Assembly (NCBI GenBank): GCA_964424115.1
Contig: CAYRHN010000007.1
Coordinates: 62,001 to 126,000, forward strand
DNA length: 64,000 nucleotides
Source: CAYRHN01 sp964424115
Lineage (GTDB): Bacteria; Chloroflexota; Anaerolineae; Anaerolineales; Anaerolineaceae
Reading direction: 5' to 3'
The notes under the pieces were generated by a model that did not search any database, was not told where the DNA came from, and saw only the letters and a program-made list of their open reading frames with translations. The position numbers and the translations under genes are program-made. This document shows positions 51,905 to 60,756 of the stretch, one piece after another. The stretch's first letter is position 1. Each line of letters opens with the position of its first letter.

Positions 51905-52465
51905 TCAGGCCGAAAAATCGACCTTCTCCATCGGCAGCGCGCGGTTGGTACGGCCCGGGTAGCTCAGCCAGGTCATCGTGGAGTTCATGTCGCGGATGAT
52001 ATGCTCTGCCTCAATACGCACACCGTCCGGGTATTCCATCGTCGCGGTGGTATGGGCGTCTTTCAACAGGGTGAGATCGTAGCCCCGCTCCAACGCCCCA
52101 TAGGCGGTGGCGCGAATGCACCAGTTGGTGGCCGCGCCGGCCAGGAAAATACGCGTGGCGCCCAGTCCGGCCAGTGTTTCTTCCAGGGGAGTTTGCTCGA
52201 AGGAGGAGTTGTGCTGCTTGTAGATGCGTGTTTCGCCATCCGCAGGCACCAGCTCCGGCACCCATTCCCAATCCGGGCTGCCGTAGATCAATTCTTCATC
52301 CGCGTGCTGCACCCAGATGATCGGAACGCCCTGGCGGCGCGCTTTTTCGACCGCAATACCCACATTCTTGATAATGCGGGGGGCCTCCCAGGCGTCGCGC
52401 ATCACGCCAACCTGCACATCTACCACCAATAAAACAGATCGATTGCCTTCGCGAATAGTTGCCAC
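51905..52465 (-). CDS. Isochorismatase-like cysteine hydrolase
   Basis: 186 aa. The triad is Asp16 (SVLLVVDVQVG), Lys83 (TRIYKQHNSSF) and Cys116 (AATNWCIRATA), with the usual cis-peptide before the cysteine. Substrates of the family range from isochorismate to nicotinamide, so none is assigned. The start is GTG at 52465, fixed by GGAGG (52471-52475) five bases upstream; longer in-frame starts lack a ribosome binding site. The divergent metalloprotease gene begins 140 bases away. Confidence 0.88.
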   Translation of the reverse strand: MATIREGNRSVLLVVDVQVGVMRDAWEAPRIIKNVGIAVEKARRQGVPIIWVQHADEELIYGSPDWEWVPELVPADGETRIYKQHNSSFEQTPLEETLAGLGATRIFLAGAATNWCIRATAYGALERGYDLTLLKDAHTTATMEYPDGVRIEAEHIIRDMNSTMTWLSYPGRTNRALPMEKVDFSA

Positions 52466-52563
52466 ATTAACCTCCAGACGTGCTTTAGTTTGCTGATTAT
52501 GGTTGATTGTACCTGAACCGGGCATGGTTTTGCAACTGAGATTGCCATTTTTCAAGATTCATC

Positions 52564-52595
52564 TATAATTCTAGAGATGCATCCTTGTGCATCTC
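52564..52595 (+). promoter_or_regulatory. TATAAT followed by a leader hairpin
   Basis: TATAAT at 52564-52569 is followed by GAGATGCA (52574-52581), a 6-base loop, and TGCATCTC (52588-52595), about 10 bases before the ATG of the YgjP-like gene. The transcript would begin with this 8-bp hairpin. The layout resembles the TATAATcATAGAG hairpin at 50397. Confidence 0.5.
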
Positions 52596-52604
52596 CAAAA
52601 TAAC

Positions 52605-53291
52605 ATGACCCTCCCCTTTACCCTCATCCGTTCCAAACGCCGCACCGTCGCCCTCATCGTCCAGCCCGACGGCACGCTGCAGGTTCGCGCCCCGCTCCGC
52701 CTGCCTGAGGCACAAATTCGCGCCTTTGTAGAGAGCAAGGCCGATTGGGTGCGTGAAAAGCAGGCTAAAGCCCAGCTAGCGATGAAGAACGCACCGCATC
52801 CTCACCGCTATGTAGATGGAGAGCAATTCCCCTATCTTGGCCAGTTCTACCCCATCGCAATCGTTGAACGCGCCCGCCCGGCCCTTGCCCTGGAAGGCGA
52901 GCGGTTCCTCCTCTCCCGCGCCGCCCAGCCCGAGGCCGCCCGTATCTTCGAATTATGGTACCGCAAACAGGCAGCCCGCATCATCTCCGAGCGGCTGAGC
53001 AGCTACGGTCCCCTCTTTCAGAAGATCGGCTGCAAATATCAGAAGGTGCGCATCAGTTCGGCCCGCACCCGCTGGGGCTCTTGCAGCAGCCTGGGCACGC
53101 TCAGTTTTTCCTGGCGTTTGGTGATGGTCCCGCCCGCCATGATCGATTATGTGGTGGTGCATGAGCTGGCCCACCTGCGCTATCACAACCATTCCAAAGA
53201 TTTTTGGGATCTGGTCAAGACCTTCATGCGCGATTATAAGGCGCGCCGCACCTGGCTGAAAGCCAATGCAGGGATGACTGTCCTTGATTAA
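52605..53291 (+). CDS. YgjP-type (DUF45) zinc metalloprotease
   Basis: 228 aa. The zinc motif is HELAH (His186, Glu187, His190) in VVVHELAHLRYHNHSKDFW, with a third His further on. The N-terminal beta domain (RSKRRTVALIVQPDGTLQVR) and KVRISSARTRWGSCSS are family hallmarks. Relatives are often near restriction genes or act as housekeeping proteases; no direct target is known. The ATG at 52605 has no Shine-Dalgarno, only a hairpin. It overlaps the YfhO-like gene by 8 bases. Confidence 0.88.
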   Translation: MTLPFTLIRSKRRTVALIVQPDGTLQVRAPLRLPEAQIRAFVESKADWVREKQAKAQLAMKNAPHPHRYVDGEQFPYLGQFYPIAIVERARPALALEGERFLLSRAAQPEAARIFELWYRKQAARIISERLSSYGPLFQKIGCKYQKVRISSARTRWGSCSSLGTLSFSWRLVMVPPAMIDYVVVHELAHLRYHNHSKDFWDLVKTFMRDYKARRTWLKANAGMTVLD

Positions 53292-55473
53292 CCCTTCGCC
53301 TTCTCTCCCTCCCCTGACCCGGCGCGGATTCCAGACCGCTGCGCTGGTCCTGCTCGTCCTGGCCCTGCCGCTCCTCCTCTACCTGCCCCATCTTTCCGAT
53401 TTTCCCGCCCCCTACCAGATGCACGACTCGGATATGATCGGCTCGCACTACCCAAATGCGCTCTTCCTGCGCCAGTCGCTGGCTGAGTGGGGCCAGATCC
53501 CGCTCTGGTCAGACGCCATCCTGGGCGGCTACCCCTTTGCCGCCAACCCGCTTTCCGGTCTTTTCTATCCGCCTGGCTGGTTGATGCTGTTCCTGGATCT
53601 GCCTCTGGCCTTCAACCTGACCATCCTCCTCCACCTCTTCCTCGGCGGCCTGGGCATGTACTGCTTCCTGCGCGGTGAAGGCTTCGACCTTTTCCCTGCC
53701 CTGCTGGGCGCCCTGCTCTTTGAGTTGATGCCCAAGCTTTTCGGGCATTACGCCGCCGGGCATGTCACCCTCCTCTATGCCCTGTGTTGGGCGCCCTGGT
53801 TGCTTTGGGCCGAGCAGCGCCGCTCCCGTCAGGGTGGCCTGGCGCCCGCCCTGGTGCTGGCAGTGGCCCTGCTTGCCAGCGTTCCAGGCGCGGCCTACGC
53901 CGGGCTGCTCTGGGCCTGCTACAGCCTGCGCCTGGCTCTCCCGCGTTTCAATCCAGGCGGCTGGCGCTTCCTCCTTCGTTGGGCGGGTGGACTGCTCTTC
54001 CAGCTTGGCCTGGCGGCCCTCCTGGCGGCCCCCTTCCTGCTCCTCTTTACCGAATATGCCGGGCTTTCCAACCGCAGCCTGATGACCCCTGCCGACACCT
54101 ACAGCTTCTCCCTCCCACCCCTCCAACTGCTCAGCCTGCTCGTCCCCAACTTCGGCGCTTTTCCCGAATGGGTCATCTACCCCAGCGGGCTGGCCTTTGT
54201 GAGCGCCCTGGCCTGCCTGCTCATCCCGGACCTGCGCAGACGTTCTGGCTTCTGGCTGGGCGTGCTGGCCTTTGGGCTGCTGGCCGGGTTGGGCGAAAGC
54301 TTTCCCGTCACTGCCTGGCTTTTCCGCCTGCCGTTCATCTCTTCTCTGCGCGTTCCGGCGCGCCTGTACTTCCTCTGTGGGGTAGCTTTTGCTGTCCTCT
54401 CCACCCAGGTGCTGCAAACCTGGCAGGATCACACCCCCTTTGCCGCCCGAAAGGATCAGCGCCGACTGGCCTTCACTCTGCCGCTGCCCGCGTTGGTGGC
54501 CGGCCTGCTCACTCTGGGCATGGCCTTTGCCGGAGGAGATTTTCCGGCCGAGTTCGCCTGGGGATTTGCCGCGCTGGCCTTTGCCGCTTTGCTGCTCTGG
54601 CTGCGCGCCCTTGGACGGTTGGATTTCATTCCCTTTGCCGTCCTGGCCCTCTCTCTCGCCGTTGTTGACCTGTTAGGCGCTGGGTACACCCAATTCAATT
54701 TCCGCCCTGCCCGAGAAGTGCTTTCCGACGGCGGCTTTGCCCCAGAATTCATCGCCGCCCTCACCCTCGATGATGCTCGCGTCTACTCACCCACCCTCAG
54801 CATTCCCCAGCAGCGCGCTGCCGAGTTGGGCCTTGAACTGGCCGGTGGTGTGGATCCCATGCACCCGCTGACCTATCTCGCATATTTCAGCCGGTCGAGC
54901 GGTATCCCGGTTGATTTATATAGCGTCACCCTCCCACCCCTCCCCTTCCAGAACGGCCTGGACGATTACCAATCCGCTCCCCTGGATACTGTCCGCCTCG
55001 GCCGCCTGAACGTGGCCTTTGTGGCCAGCGAATATCCCCTGGATGCTCCCGCCCTGACTGTCCTGGCCCAGATCAACAATATCTATATCTACGCCAATGC
55101 AGATCTCCGTCCGCGCGCCTGGGTCCAGCCGGATGCGCTCACTTTTGATCCTGCCGCGCCAGCGGCCGTGCTCCTACGCAGCCCCAACCGCATCGAGGTG
55201 CAGGCGGACGGACCCGGAGTGCTGGTCCTCTCTGAAACGGCTTACCCCGGCTGGCAGGTCAAGCTGGATGGCCAGCCCGCCGAACTGCTCACCATCGACG
55301 GACTTCTGCGCGGGGTGCAGTTGGGGCCGGGCGCGCACCAGGTGGTTTTCATCTTCCGCCCGCCGCTCCTGATTGTGGGAGCAGTCCTGCAGGCGCTCTC
55401 CATTGCCGGGGTGCTGCTCTTCTGGTTTTTCCGCCGCAGGCTGCATCTTCTGGAGGATAATTCCCATGCCTGA
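53284..55473 (+). CDS. YfhO-like polytopic membrane protein
   Basis: 729 aa with about 12 hydrophobic segments. The first loop HDSDMIGSHYPNALFLRQSL then GQIPLWSDAILGGYPFAANP is diagnostic for the YfhO/GT-C fold: an acidic catalytic pair and a tryptophan-rich patch. The C-terminal 180 residues form a beta-rich extracytoplasmic domain (GVLVLSETAYPGWQVKLDG), then a last helix and basic tail. YfhO proteins glycosylate wall teichoic or lipid-linked substrates; the substrate here is not known. It starts with TTG at 53284, inside the preceding gene, and overlaps the next one by 8 bases. Confidence 0.8.
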   Translation: MINPSPSLPPLTRRGFQTAALVLLVLALPLLLYLPHLSDFPAPYQMHDSDMIGSHYPNALFLRQSLAEWGQIPLWSDAILGGYPFAANPLSGLFYPPGWLMLFLDLPLAFNLTILLHLFLGGLGMYCFLRGEGFDLFPALLGALLFELMPKLFGHYAAGHVTLLYALCWAPWLLWAEQRRSRQGGLAPALVLAVALLASVPGAAYAGLLWACYSLRLALPRFNPGGWRFLLRWAGGLLFQLGLAALLAAPFLLLFTEYAGLSNRSLMTPADTYSFSLPPLQLLSLLVPNFGAFPEWVIYPSGLAFVSALACLLIPDLRRRSGFWLGVLAFGLLAGLGESFPVTAWLFRLPFISSLRVPARLYFLCGVAFAVLSTQVLQTWQDHTPFAARKDQRRLAFTLPLPALVAGLLTLGMAFAGGDFPAEFAWGFAALAFAALLLWLRALGRLDFIPFAVLALSLAVVDLLGAGYTQFNFRPAREVLSDGGFAPEFIAALTLDDARVYSPTLSIPQQRAAELGLELAGGVDPMHPLTYLAYFSRSSGIPVDLYSVTLPPLPFQNGLDDYQSAPLDTVRLGRLNVAFVASEYPLDAPALTVLAQINNIYIYANADLRPRAWVQPDALTFDPAAPAAVLLRSPNRIEVQADGPGVLVLSETAYPGWQVKLDGQPAELLTIDGLLRGVQLGPGAHQVVFIFRPPLLIVGAVLQALSIAGVLLFWFFRRRLHLLEDNSHA

Positions 55474-57076
55474 ACCGGTCACCCCCGCCGAGCGACGCTG
55501 GGCGCTCAAGGCCGCCCTGCTGATCTTGGCTGTCACCAGCCTTCCCTACATTTTGGGCTTTTTCCAACCTTCCGGCCAATGGGTCTATACCGGATTCACC
55601 TTTGGTGTGGAGGACGGCAATTCCTACATCGCCAAAATGCTGCGCGGAGCGGGCGGCGACTGGCTTTTCCGTTCCCCCTACACTGCCTACCCGCAGAACG
55701 GCATGCTGGCCTTCCTGCCCTATCTCCTGCTCGGCAAGCTCACCTCCATGCCCGGCCAGCACGAACAATTAGTGGTGCTCTTTCACGCTTTCCGCTGGCT
55801 GGGCGGCCTGCTCAGCTTCCTGGCCGTCTATGAATTCATTGCCGTCTTCATCCGTCCGGTGAATATGCGCCGCTGGGGCGCTCTTCTGGCCGCCCTGGGC
55901 GGCGGGCTGGGCTGGCTCTCGCTCCTTGGCCTGGATTCCTTGTGGGGTGGGCGCCTGGCCCTTGAATTTTATTCCCCCGAGGCCTTCGGTTTCCTGGAGA
56001 TCTACGGCCTGCCTCACCTGGCCCTGGCCCGCGCCTGCCTGTTCTATGGGCTGGTCTGCTTCCTGCGTCCGCGCTGGCCGCAGAACCCCCTCAAATCCGG
56101 CTTGCTCAGCGGGGCTGTCTGGCTGCTGCTCGGCCTGCTCCAGCCCCTCAGCGTCCCCATTGGCTGGGCGATAGCCGGGGGCAGCGTGGTCTTGCGCTGG
56201 GTGCTCAGCCGGGTCAAGCCCGCCTTCCATTCCCCCTTTCCCCTGCGTTTCCGCGTTCTTCAGACCGCTGCCGCCGTACTGCTCTCCGCGCCGCTGGTGG
56301 TGTACAACTTCTTTTCCTTCCAGTCCTCCGACCCCTTTATGAGCGGCTGGCTGGCTCAAAACCTGATCCTTTCCCCCCCGCCGGGCGACTTTCTCCTCGC
56401 CTACGCTCTCCTGCTCGTTCCGGCTGGAATCGGCGCCGTGCTGCTCTTCCGCCGCCGCCAGGAGTCCGGTTTGCTGCCCCTCATCTGGCTGCTGCTTTTC
56501 CCCTTCTTCGCCTATGCGCCCTACAACCTGCAACGCCGCCTGACCGAGGGCTTTTGGGTCATCCTGTGTATCCTGGCCCTCTTTGCCTTTGAGTCTGCCT
56601 CCGCGCGGGTGCGCCGCTGGCTGCCCGCCCTCTCCCTCGCTTTCCTGCCAACCCTGCTCATCCTCGGCATGGGCATCGCTGCCGTCCTTCAGCCGCAGAC
56701 GCCCCTCTTCCGCCCGGCTGCCGAGGTGCGCGCCTTCCAGTTCCTGCGCGAAACGGCTGCTCCCGGGGATGTGGTCCTCGGCGCCTACAAGACCTCCAAC
56801 CCGCTCCCCGCCTGGGCTCCGCTGACCGTCCTGGTCGGCGTGGGACCCGAATCCGTCGGCCAGTTCGGCCTGCTCCCTCGCATCCAGGCATTCTATCAAT
56901 CCAGCACCCTGGACGAGGACACAGCCGCGCTGCTGAACGAGTACCACATCCGATATATCTTCTACGGCTCCGAAGAGGCCGCCCTCGGTCCCTGGCCGGC
57001 CCGCAGCGACCCCGCCTTCAGCCTGATCTACACCAGCCAAGGCTACAGCATCTATGCGCTCACAGGCGGTCAATAA
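55466..57076 (+). CDS. Second GT-C-like polytopic membrane protein
   Basis: 536 aa, about ten membrane segments. The first loop has GVEDGNSYIAKMLRGAGGDW, an acidic GT-C-like motif, and a C-terminal soluble segment ends QGYSIYALTGGQ. It is paired with the YfhO-like gene: GGAGG precedes the ATG at 55466, and the 8-base overlap implies coupled translation. It probably acts in the same envelope sugar transfer; this is an inference from position and fold. Confidence 0.7.
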   Translation: MPEPVTPAERRWALKAALLILAVTSLPYILGFFQPSGQWVYTGFTFGVEDGNSYIAKMLRGAGGDWLFRSPYTAYPQNGMLAFLPYLLLGKLTSMPGQHEQLVVLFHAFRWLGGLLSFLAVYEFIAVFIRPVNMRRWGALLAALGGGLGWLSLLGLDSLWGGRLALEFYSPEAFGFLEIYGLPHLALARACLFYGLVCFLRPRWPQNPLKSGLLSGAVWLLLGLLQPLSVPIGWAIAGGSVVLRWVLSRVKPAFHSPFPLRFRVLQTAAAVLLSAPLVVYNFFSFQSSDPFMSGWLAQNLILSPPPGDFLLAYALLLVPAGIGAVLLFRRRQESGLLPLIWLLLFPFFAYAPYNLQRRLTEGFWVILCILALFAFESASARVRRWLPALSLAFLPTLLILGMGIAAVLQPQTPLFRPAAEVRAFQFLRETAAPGDVVLGAYKTSNPLPAWAPLTVLVGVGPESVGQFGLLPRIQAFYQSSTLDEDTAALLNEYHIRYIFYGSEEAALGPWPARSDPAFSLIYTSQGYSIYALTGGQ

Positions 57077-57129
57077 AAAAGGCACCTGCCCGTGTTCGTT
57101 TGCGGCTACTTCTTCTATCTGGTGAAACT

Positions 57130-57819
57130 ATGGACCCTCAACATCAACTCTGGAATGACCAGCACAAGGCCCTGCGCCTGGCGCTTGCCCGCCCCGCCGA
57201 TCACCTCCGCGCCGTCGAGCTCTTCCTCTCGCTCCATGCGATGCTGCATGCGCCGGAAGTCTCAGGCTCCGCCCAATACTCCTTTGACGCGGAATTATGG
57301 AACGGCCTCAACGACGCGGCTGCCAGACGTATTTTGCCCGGCGAAGAACATTCCGTCGTCTGGATGATCTGGCATCTGGCGCGCATTGAGGATGTGACCA
57401 TGAATGTTCTCATGGCTGGTGAAAACCAGCTCTACCTGCAAGAGCGTTGGAGGGACAGGCTGGCTATCCCCTTCCGCGATACCGGGAACCTGATGTCCCC
57501 TGCCGCCATCACCCAGTTGAGCGACGCAGTGGATATTCCCGCCCTGCGTGCCTACCGCGCCGCGGTCGGGCGCCGCACGCGCGAACAGGTCGGCCGCCTC
57601 CAGCCGGCAGAGGTCCGCCAAAAAGTGCTCCCGGCTCGCCTGGAGCGCCTGCAGGCCGAAGGTGCAGTCACTGAAGCCGCGCGCGATCTTTTGGATTACT
57701 GGGGCAACCTGACCATTGCCGGGTTACTGCTCATGCCCCCCACCCGCCATAACCTGGTACATCTTAACGAAGCCATCCGCCTCAAGCCCAAACTGCTCAG
57801 ATCCTCCGCCAGCGCGTAG
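57130..57819 (+). CDS. DinB-like metal-binding four-helix protein
   Basis: 229 aa. The DinB fold is suggested by histidines at conserved helical positions (VVWMIWHLARIEDVTMNVL; MPPTRHNLVHLNEAIRL), each able to bind a metal ion. Relatives are thiol- or detoxification-linked transferases. The ATG at 57130 has GGTGA upstream; an upstream TTG (57100) is less likely. It is followed by the converging Fe-S gene. Confidence 0.75.
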   Translation: MDPQHQLWNDQHKALRLALARPADHLRAVELFLSLHAMLHAPEVSGSAQYSFDAELWNGLNDAAARRILPGEEHSVVWMIWHLARIEDVTMNVLMAGENQLYLQERWRDRLAIPFRDTGNLMSPAAITQLSDAVDIPALRAYRAAVGRRTREQVGRLQPAEVRQKVLPARLERLQAEGAVTEAARDLLDYWGNLTIAGLLLMPPTRHNLVHLNEAIRLKPKLLRSSASA

Positions 57820-57868
57820 ATTTGCATCTTGTCGCAACGGCGCAGCAGAACAGGAACCTGTTCAAATT

Positions 57869-57890
57869 CTTATCTGCGTTGATCCGCGGT
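57869..57890. repeat. Dispersed TTATCTGCGTTGATCCGCGG-type repeat
   Basis: A short stretch of a repeat class (ATCTGYGTTNATCYGYGGTT) seen again at 63941-63983. It continues to about 57903, into the end of the Fe-S gene on the other strand. Similar sequences are common in intergenic DNA of Chloroflexota and other phyla. Confidence 0.5.
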
Positions 57891-58976
57891 TCACGATCTG
57901 TGGAGGATTCTCTCTTCTCCCCAGGCATGTTCATCCACTGGCGGCGCCGCCTCGCCCGCCCGCCGGATCAACCCGAGCGCGTCCTGTGGGCAGACCGGCA
58001 CACACACCCCGCAGCCCACGCAGCGTACCCCGTCCACCTGCACCACCGCCCCGTCCAGCGTCAACGCCCCGAACTGGCACGCCTCCACGCACTCCCCGCA
58101 GCCCAGGCACACATCCTCATCCACCCAGTTGACAAACGCCGAGCGCGCCACCGCGTTAGCGATCCCTAATTCCGCCATCCCGCGCAAGATTCCGCACGAG
58201 CAGGTGCAGCAGTTGCAGATATACCAGGTCTCGCGCTGGTTGTTGCTCACGCAGTGTACCAGCCCGGCCTCCGCTGCCCGCCGCAGTGTTTCCAGCGCCT
58301 GGTCGTGGGTCAACGCCCGCACCGTGTCGCTCCCGGCAAACACGTCCGGCCGGCTGCTCATCATCATGCACACATCCACCGGATGCTTGCACCCCTTGCC
58401 GATCAGCGCAGTCTGCTTGCGGCAAATACAATCCATCGCCCCCCAGGATTGCATCCGATCAACCAGGTCTGTCACGCTCTCGAACGGCAGCACTTCCATC
58501 GTATTCTTCACGCTCTGTTGGACCGGGATCACCCGGTGCAGCTGCGGCGTGACGCGCAGCACTTTTCCGAAGCTTTTTTGGTAATACGCCTCGAACAAGG
58601 CCGCCAGTTCCGCATCGATCCGCCCCACCTGCTCTTCGTAGATCCCTACCACAAACGGCATCAAGCTGAACCCCAACCGTCCCTCGCTCGTCTTTCCCAA
58701 CGTGATCAACCCCTTTTGCGCCATCTGCTTCAGCAGCGGCATGACTGCCTGCATTTCGAGCCTCAGGCGCGCCGCGATCTCGTTCACCGTTTCCAGTTCA
58801 GGCAGAAGCTGCGACGCCAGGTCGGCCTCCTCGGGGGTGAAGATCTTTGCCAACAGGCGCAGGTCAGAACTATCCTCAGCCGGTGGAAAGCCATTGGGCA
58901 AGGCATCCAGGCTGTGCGCCAGGCGCCGGTAGGGGGAATCAAATGGAAATTCTGGGGAAATATGCATGGGGATCAT
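57891..58976 (-). CDS. Fe-S protein with winged-helix-like N-terminus and 2x[4Fe-4S] ferredoxin end
   Basis: 361 aa. Residues about 45-110 look like a small helix-turn-helix domain (VNEIAARLRLEMQAVMPLLK). A middle region has two cysteine clusters (MDCICRKQTALIGKGCKHP with VDVC; WYICNCCTCSCGILRG), and the C-terminus has a bacterial ferredoxin pair (DEDVCLGCGECVEACQFGAL; GVRCVGCGVCVPVCPQDALG). The first clusters may hold an extra Fe-S centre. It probably passes electrons or senses redox; partner unknown. The ATG overlaps the ChrB-like stop as ATGA, third gene of a coupled operon. Confidence 0.85.
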   Translation of the reverse strand: MIPMHISPEFPFDSPYRRLAHSLDALPNGFPPAEDSSDLRLLAKIFTPEEADLASQLLPELETVNEIAARLRLEMQAVMPLLKQMAQKGLITLGKTSEGRLGFSLMPFVVGIYEEQVGRIDAELAALFEAYYQKSFGKVLRVTPQLHRVIPVQQSVKNTMEVLPFESVTDLVDRMQSWGAMDCICRKQTALIGKGCKHPVDVCMMMSSRPDVFAGSDTVRALTHDQALETLRRAAEAGLVHCVSNNQRETWYICNCCTCSCGILRGMAELGIANAVARSAFVNWVDEDVCLGCGECVEACQFGALTLDGAVVQVDGVRCVGCGVCVPVCPQDALGLIRRAGEAAPPVDEHAWGEERILHRS

Positions 58977-59431
58977 GTTTCCATTATAACCCGCGACGGA
59001 GCCTTTGCAATCTGCAATCGGCACCAGGCATACAGCGAGTCGTACACCTCAAATTGGTGCAACAGATTCTCCTCGTCATCTGGAAAGCGCAGCCCATAAC
59101 CCACTGCAATCGCATCCAGCCCGCGTCCGATCGGGTCACTGTCGATATCTTCTTCCACGTCCGCGGCGTGCACGATCTTTGCCAGGCGCAGCAGGGCCGG
59201 GTCTTTCAATTCGTATTTGGCGATGATCGACTCGAACGAACAGCGCCCTTCATGATGTCCCAATTCCACCCCCGGCGCGTCAAACGGGACCGCGCCGGTC
59301 TGTTCCGCCACCGCCAGCACCTGACTGCGCGGCACGAACAAGAACTCTGCCTCGTTATCCACAAAGCGGCTGATCAACCATGGACAGGCTACCCGGTCCA
59401 CGTGCACATGCGAACGCGTGATCCACTTCAT
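58973..59431 (-). CDS. ChrB C-terminal-domain protein (chromate-resistance related)
   Basis: 152 aa; begins MKWITRSHVHVDRVACPWLI and has GVELGHHEGRCSFESIIAKY with His/Cys residues and LLRLAKIVHAADVEEDIDSD, all typical for the small ChrB-type domain linked to chromate resistance. ChrB proteins regulate chromate efflux, but this one lacks the N-terminal half, and no ChrA is nearby; the MFS gene upstream may be the transporter. It overlaps both neighbours by 4 bases. Confidence 0.8.
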   Translation of the reverse strand: MKWITRSHVHVDRVACPWLISRFVDNEAEFLFVPRSQVLAVAEQTGAVPFDAPGVELGHHEGRCSFESIIAKYELKDPALLRLAKIVHAADVEEDIDSDPIGRGLDAIAVGYGLRFPDDEENLLHQFEVYDSLYAWCRLQIAKAPSRVIMET

Positions 59432-60666
59432 TTCACTACTCCTTGTCCTTTTGCCGAAAGATCTTTACCAAAGAACGCAAAATAAAATACGCCTGCGGCG
59501 CCAAAAGCCGTGGCGACCAGGAAGTTAACCGCCGGGGAGATATCCCACAACATGCCTGCCGAAAAGGCCGCCAGTGAGACGATCACATCCCGCACCAGAT
59601 AATACACCCCGAAGGTCTGCGCCTTTTGCCCCTCCGGCGCCAGGTCCATGATCAGCGCCTTACGGGTCGGCTCGCCAAATTCCTTCAACCCGCGCAGGAT
59701 GAAGGCCAGGATCATTAGCTCAAAGGAACGCGCCAGAAACAGCGCCATCGGGAAGAGTGCAAAGAACACGAAGGTGATCAGCACGAACGGCTTCTTCGTG
59801 CTGCGGTCGGCCAGGTAAGCCACCGGGATATACACCAGTACCGCGGTGATCATTTCCACAGTGGTCAGCAACCCGAACTGCACCGGGGTGATCGAATTGT
59901 ATTTAAGCGCCCAGATTGCCATAAAGGCGTACGGGATCTGCTCGCAAAAGCGGATCAGAATATCCGAGATCAACAGGTTCCGCAGATCGGGAGAGATCAG
60001 ATACAGCGCCTTGAATGGGTTGAGCGTCCCGCCTGATTTTGCCGGGACCTCTTTGATCCAGATCTGCTGCAACACTAATGCAATGACCCCCAGCACCAGC
60101 GCCACTACAAATGCCAGGCGCACTCCGTCCTGCTCGCCAAATGCCGCAATCAAGGCTCCCCCCACCAGCGGCCCCAACGCCATCGGAATGCGCCGCACCA
60201 ACGAGTGCATCGAGACGCCCATTGTGCGCTTGTTGTTCGGCAGCACCGCCGCCACCAGGCTCATCGTCGCCGGCAGGGAGAGTGCCGACCAGGACAGGAA
60301 GAAGACCGATCCAACCAGCACCGCCGGCCAGGAAGGCACCAGGATGACGATCAAATATCCCCCCATTGCCACCAGGTTGAAAACGATCAAAGCCCGTTTG
60401 TAACCCAGACGGTCGCTCAAATAGCCGCCCGGGAAGGAATACAGCGCGCTGAGCAGGTTATCCAACCCATTCAGCGCACTCACCACCCACGAACCGCCGC
60501 CCAATGCCAGGATGTAGATGGGCAGGAAGCGCTCGGCCAGGTTTTCCCCCATCCCTACCAGGATCACCATCCCCAGCACTGCCACGATGCTGCGCCGCAG
60601 GCCGAAAAAGTCCAGGAATTTGCGTAACCAGGCCGGACGCGAGGAGGGAGCAGGAAGGTTGGTCAT
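59428..60666 (-). CDS. MFS transporter
   Basis: 412 aa, about 12 transmembrane helices. MFS motif A after TM2: GGYLSDRLGYKRALIVFNL. A second such loop is AYLADRSTKKPFVLITF. The ATG at 60666 follows AAGGAG. The substrate is not known; co-expression with the ChrB-like and Fe-S genes (4-base overlaps) suggests efflux of a metal oxyanion or redox-active compound, an inference. Confidence 0.9.
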   Translation of the reverse strand: MTNLPAPSSRPAWLRKFLDFFGLRRSIVAVLGMVILVGMGENLAERFLPIYILALGGGSWVVSALNGLDNLLSALYSFPGGYLSDRLGYKRALIVFNLVAMGGYLIVILVPSWPAVLVGSVFFLSWSALSLPATMSLVAAVLPNNKRTMGVSMHSLVRRIPMALGPLVGGALIAAFGEQDGVRLAFVVALVLGVIALVLQQIWIKEVPAKSGGTLNPFKALYLISPDLRNLLISDILIRFCEQIPYAFMAIWALKYNSITPVQFGLLTTVEMITAVLVYIPVAYLADRSTKKPFVLITFVFFALFPMALFLARSFELMILAFILRGLKEFGEPTRKALIMDLAPEGQKAQTFGVYYLVRDVIVSLAAFSAGMLWDISPAVNFLVATAFGAAGVFYFAFFGKDLSAKGQGVVK

Positions 60667-60687
60667 GGTTATCTCCTTGTATGTCCG

Positions 60688-60693
60688 ATTATA
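60688..60693 (-). promoter_or_regulatory. -10 box for the MFS-ChrB-FeS operon
   Basis: On the minus strand TATAAT at 60693-60688 lies 21 bases upstream of the ATG, with AAGGAG in between. It sits in a near-perfect palindrome (GATTATAATC), so the same bases read as TATAAT on both strands. The -35 is weak. Confidence 0.5.
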
Positions 60694-60743
60694 ATCCAAC
60701 CTTAAGCATCCCAAATACCTGTTCCCATTCTTAGATTGCCAGT

Positions 60744-60749
60744 TATAAT
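60744..60749 (+). promoter_or_regulatory. -10 TATAAT seven bases upstream of the E1 ATG
   Basis: TATAAT followed by AATCTCA and then ATG at 60757. The spacing is the same as in the ubiB-like and hsdM genes and predicts a leaderless transcript. No Shine-Dalgarno is present. Confidence 0.55.
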
Positions 60750-60756
60750 AATCTCA

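Noticed and set aside
55769..57085. A 438-aa Gln/Glu/Gly-rich minus-strand frame
   Set aside because: It is the complement of a Leu/Ala-rich membrane protein gene; the skewed composition is what a shadow frame gives.
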